Assembly (NCBI GenBank): GCA_902489955.1
Contig: CABUBY010000084.1
Coordinates: 1 to 7,365 of the forward strand
Source of the DNA: an uncultured Collinsella sp.
GTDB lineage: Bacteria > Actinomycetota > Coriobacteriia > Coriobacteriales > Coriobacteriaceae
Length of the DNA: 7,365 bases
Direction: 5' to 3'
The notes beneath the pieces were generated by a model that saw only the letters and a program-made list of their open reading frames with translations, had not been told where the DNA came from and did not search any database. The position numbers were made by a program, and so were the translations under genes. Below are positions 5,545-7,365 of this stretch, piece after piece. Numbering within the stretch: position 1 is the first letter of the stretch; each line of letters opens with the position of its first letter.

Positions 5545-6691
5545 AATCGAGGATATCGTCGAGGGCACTCTTGATACGGTCGGTCACCGACTTCTTACCA
5601 GAAGCGACGTCATCGCCCATCTCATCGGCAAAAGCACGGAGCAGTTCGCGTTGCTTATTGGAAAGATTGGTGGGAACGACCACGCGCAGCTGCACGATCA
5701 GGCGGCCGCGCGAACCGCCACCGCCAATGCGCGGCATGCCGTAATTATTGACGCTCACGGTGTCGCCGTACTGGGCGCCGGCGGGAACCGTCACCTTAAC
5801 GACCTCGTCGGGCATAATGCCCTCGACCTCGATCTCGCAGCCGAGCGCAGCCTGTGCAATCGAGATATCGCTCACGAGGTACAGGTCGTCACCGTTGCGC
5901 TTAAAGCGCTCATGGTCGGCAACACGCACGTTGACAATCAGGTCGCCCGAGGGCTCGCCGCGAAGGCCGGCCTCGCCAAAGCCGCCCACACGCAGCTGGC
6001 GACCGGTCGAAACGCCGGCGGGAATATCGATGTCGATCTTCTCATGCGAAGGCGTGCGGCCCTGACCGTCGCAGGTCTCACAGGGATGGTCGATAACCGT
6101 GCCCTCGCCATGGCAGTCGGGACAAGGCGAGGAAGACTGAACCTGGCCCAAGAACGAACGCTGAACCGTCGTGACGTAGCCCGTACCGTGGCAGCGGCCG
6201 CACTGCTTTTCCTGTGCGCCCTCTGCCCTACCGGTTCCATTGCAGTCCTCGCAAGGAGCAAGGCGGTCATAGCTGATCGTCTTTTTGCAGCCGAGCGCCG
6301 CCTCCTCGAGCGTCACCGAAAGCGAGATGGCCATGTCGCGTCCGCGACGACGCTCACGACGGCTGCGGGCGCCACCGCCGGCACCGCCGCCAAAGAACGA
6401 CGAGAACAAGTCGTCCATGCCCATGCCACCAAAGATATCGTTGATATCGACGTAGCCCGAACCACCAGGACCGTCGGCGGTGCCGTAACGGTCGTAATTA
6501 GCACGCTTCTGCTCATCGGAAAGAACGGAATAGGCCTCGTTGAGCTCCTTGAACTTGGCCTCGGCCTCGGGGTCGTCCGAAACGTCCGGGTGTACGGTAC
6601 GGGCCTTCTTTAGAAACGCGCGCTTAATCGTCCGCGCGTCGGCATCCCTGTCGACGCCAAGCACCTCGTAGTAATCCCTATTTTCCGACAC
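5543..6691 (-). CDS. dnaJ: Chaperone protein DnaJ
   Basis: DnaJ is the Hsp40 co-chaperone that delivers unfolded clients to DnaK and stimulates its ATPase. The 382-residue product has a J domain at about 5..70 with the essential HPD at 34..36, then a Gly/Phe-rich linker (about 73..108). The zinc domain carries four CxxCxGxG repeats, CEDCNGTG (147), CGRCHGTG (164), CPDCHGEG (190) and CETCDGQG (204). Two C-terminal beta domains follow to about 340, then a helical dimerisation tail. This is a complete type I DnaJ of usual length. The open frame extends 22 codons further up to 6757, but that segment is not J-domain sequence. The GTG at 6691 has GGAAGGA seven bases upstream and begins MSENRDYYEVLG, the normal family start. 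No CIRCE or HAIR heat-shock operator is visible upstream. It appears to head the mtaB to recO run. Confidence 0.96.
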   Translation of the reverse strand: MSENRDYYEVLGVDRDADARTIKRAFLKKARTVHPDVSDDPEAEAKFKELNEAYSVLSDEQKRANYDRYGTADGPGGSGYVDINDIFGGMGMDDLFSSFFGGGAGGGARSRRERRRGRDMAISLSVTLEEAALGCKKTISYDRLAPCEDCNGTGRAEGAQEKQCGRCHGTGYVTTVQRSFLGQVQSSSPCPDCHGEGTVIDHPCETCDGQGRTPSHEKIDIDIPAGVSTGRQLRVGGFGEAGLRGEPSGDLIVNVRVADHERFKRNGDDLYLVSDISIAQAALGCEIEVEGIMPDEVVKVTVPAGAQYGDTVSVNNYGMPRIGGGGSRGRLIVQLRVVVPTNLSNKQRELLRAFADEMGDDVASGKKSVTDRIKSALDDILD

Positions 6692-6698
6692 GACCGAA

Positions 6699-6705
6699 TC
6701 CTTCC
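6699..6705 (-). promoter_or_regulatory. Ribosome binding site that sets the GTG start of dnaJ
   Basis: GGAAGGA on the minus strand lies 7 bases before the GTG at 6689..6691. It supports the 382-residue DnaJ against the 404-residue open frame. Confidence 0.75.
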
Positions 6706-6712
6706 GACTTTC

Positions 6713-6741
6713 ATTATTGTCACAGTGCGTCCTATACCCAA
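6713..6741 (-). promoter_or_regulatory. Possible sigma-70-type promoter for dnaJ
   Basis: On the minus strand TTGGGT (6741..6736) is separated by 17 bases from AATAAT (6718..6713), which matches five of six positions of the -10 consensus. The -35 is weak (three of six). Transcription would begin only some 15 to 20 bases before the dnaJ GTG, leaving room for little more than the ribosome site. No terminator follows the upstream gene, so co-transcription with it is also possible. Confidence 0.35.
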
Positions 6742-6772
6742 GCTGGGCTGGCCGCAAACAGAGGGTTTGATG

Positions 6773-7365
6773 TTATTGCATTTGGTACGGCGAAAGCATG
6801 GCCCGTTGCGAGCAGCTCGCGAACCAAACTGACACGAGCGCGAACATGAAGCCGTTGGCAAAACCGTTGGCAAACTGCATCGCACCGCGCTTCCACCACA
6901 GCAGACTACGATGAAGCACACCGTCCGAAAGCACCATAAACAGGCCCATGGTAAACGGAATAAAGCACATCACGGCAAAGGCCGAGAACACGCCCGAAAT
7001 GGCCGACAGCACCAAAAACGGCGCCACGATGCCCATCAGGTAAAAACCGGTACGAGCTTTGCCTTCCAAGCGCTCGGCTTCAACATGGGCGCGGCCGACC
7101 AAGTCGCCGCCCGCGGCACCGTTGGTGCCAGCATGTCCCATGCCGCTAATGCGGACCTCGTCGCCATCGTGCGTGCCGGCAGGAAACTCAATCGTCTGCT
7201 CGGAGGTTGCGCGAGTACGACCGCTGCCACCGCAATCGGGGCAGGGGTCGGCCACGACCTTACCGGAACCGCCGCACTCGGGGCAGACCGACTGGAACGT
7301 ACCCGCACCAAACAGGAAGGACAGGTCGACGTCGATGTGGCCGCGGCCGCCACAGCTTGGGCAGG
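6773..7365 (-). CDS. DnaJ-like zinc-finger protein with C-terminal membrane segments (5' end outside window)
   Basis: This is the C-terminal 196 residues of a second DnaJ-type protein; its start lies beyond the right edge. Numbering from the first whole codon (7363), three CxxCxGxG repeats are seen: CPSCGGRG (1), CPECGGSG (27) and CPDCGGSG (41). Their spacings, 26 and 14, equal those of repeats II to IV in the neighbouring DnaJ. The next part, TIEFPAGTHDGDEVRISGMG (57..76) and GGDLVGRAHVEAE (85..97), matches the second half of DnaJ C-terminal domain I. The second beta domain and dimerisation tail are then absent. Instead there are hydrophobic stretches at about 106..126, 127..146 and 166..184, with a basic loop (HR, KR) between the last two, suggesting a membrane anchor with the zinc domain in the cytoplasm. 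Whether a J domain is present cannot be seen. The in-frame GTG at 7255 is not a credible start because it lies within the zinc domain. Confidence 0.85.
   Translation of the reverse strand, partial: CPSCGGRGHIDVDLSFLFGAGTFQSVCPECGGSGKVVADPCPDCGGSGRTRATSEQTIEFPAGTHDGDEVRISGMGHAGTNGAAGGDLVGRAHVEAERLEGKARTGFYLMGIVAPFLVLSAISGVFSAFAVMCFIPFTMGLFMVLSDGVLHRSLLWWKRGAMQFANGFANGFMFALVSVWFASCSQRAMLSPYQMQ

Noticed and set aside
4745..6613. A 622-codon plus-strand open frame opposite mtaB and dnaJ
   Set aside because: It lies wholly antisense to two well-recognised genes, its translation resembles no protein family I know, and long antisense frames are expected in genes with GC-rich third codon positions.
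6737..6747. CCCA/TGGG inverted repeat between the two dnaJ-type genes as a terminator
   Set aside because: The stem has only 4 bp and no T tract follows, so it is not a supportable terminator.
6692..6757. N-terminal extension of 22 codons on dnaJ
   Set aside because: DnaJ normally begins right at its J domain, and the GTG at 6691 has a well-spaced ribosome site. The upstream ATG lacks one.
1..7365. A new multi-gene defence, mobile or biosynthetic system
   Set aside because: Apart from the partial DnaJ-like gene, every ORF belongs to a widespread housekeeping family in a commonly seen order. No insertion sequence, integrase, repeat array or atypical composition was seen.

Overview
The window reads as an ordinary chromosomal housekeeping block from a fairly GC-rich Gram-positive bacterium. 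The order dnaJ, mtaB, phoH, ybeY, dgkA, era, recO is a familiar Gram-positive arrangement. The base composition, GTG/TTG starts and protein sequences suggest an actinobacterial lineage such as Coriobacteriia (Collinsella-like). That placement is inference and was not tested by any search.

All genes lie on the minus strand, so transcription runs from high to low coordinates. At the right edge (7365 to 6773) is the 3' part of a gene for a DnaJ-type zinc-finger protein. Its second C-terminal domain is missing and a hydrophobic region with about three membrane segments takes its place. An 81-base gap with a possible promoter leads into a complete dnaJ (6691 to 5543). Next come mtaB (tRNA methylthiotransferase), phoH (ATPase), ybeY (rRNA endonuclease), dgkA (undecaprenol/diacylglycerol kinase), era (ribosome-assembly GTPase) and recO (recombination mediator). 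Gaps in this run are at most 15 bases, and some genes overlap (20 bases mtaB/phoH, 4 bases phoH/ybeY), so it looks like one operon with translational coupling. A 138-base gap follows, holding two competing hairpins just upstream of rpsO (ribosomal protein S15), whose gene ends at a clear intrinsic terminator (73..104). Positions 1..72 hold a small hairpin and no supportable gene.

Functionally, DnaJ is a chaperone. YbeY, Era and S15 act in maturation of the 30S subunit and 16S rRNA, and PhoH is a frequent neighbour of YbeY. MtaB modifies tRNA, DgkA recycles lipid carriers and RecO serves DNA repair. The points most worth a second look are the membrane-anchored DnaJ paralogue, the acidic N-terminal extension and TKAD motif of Era, and the rpsO leader. 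I saw no mobile element, CRISPR array, RNA gene or phage feature, and no clear evidence of a new multi-gene system.
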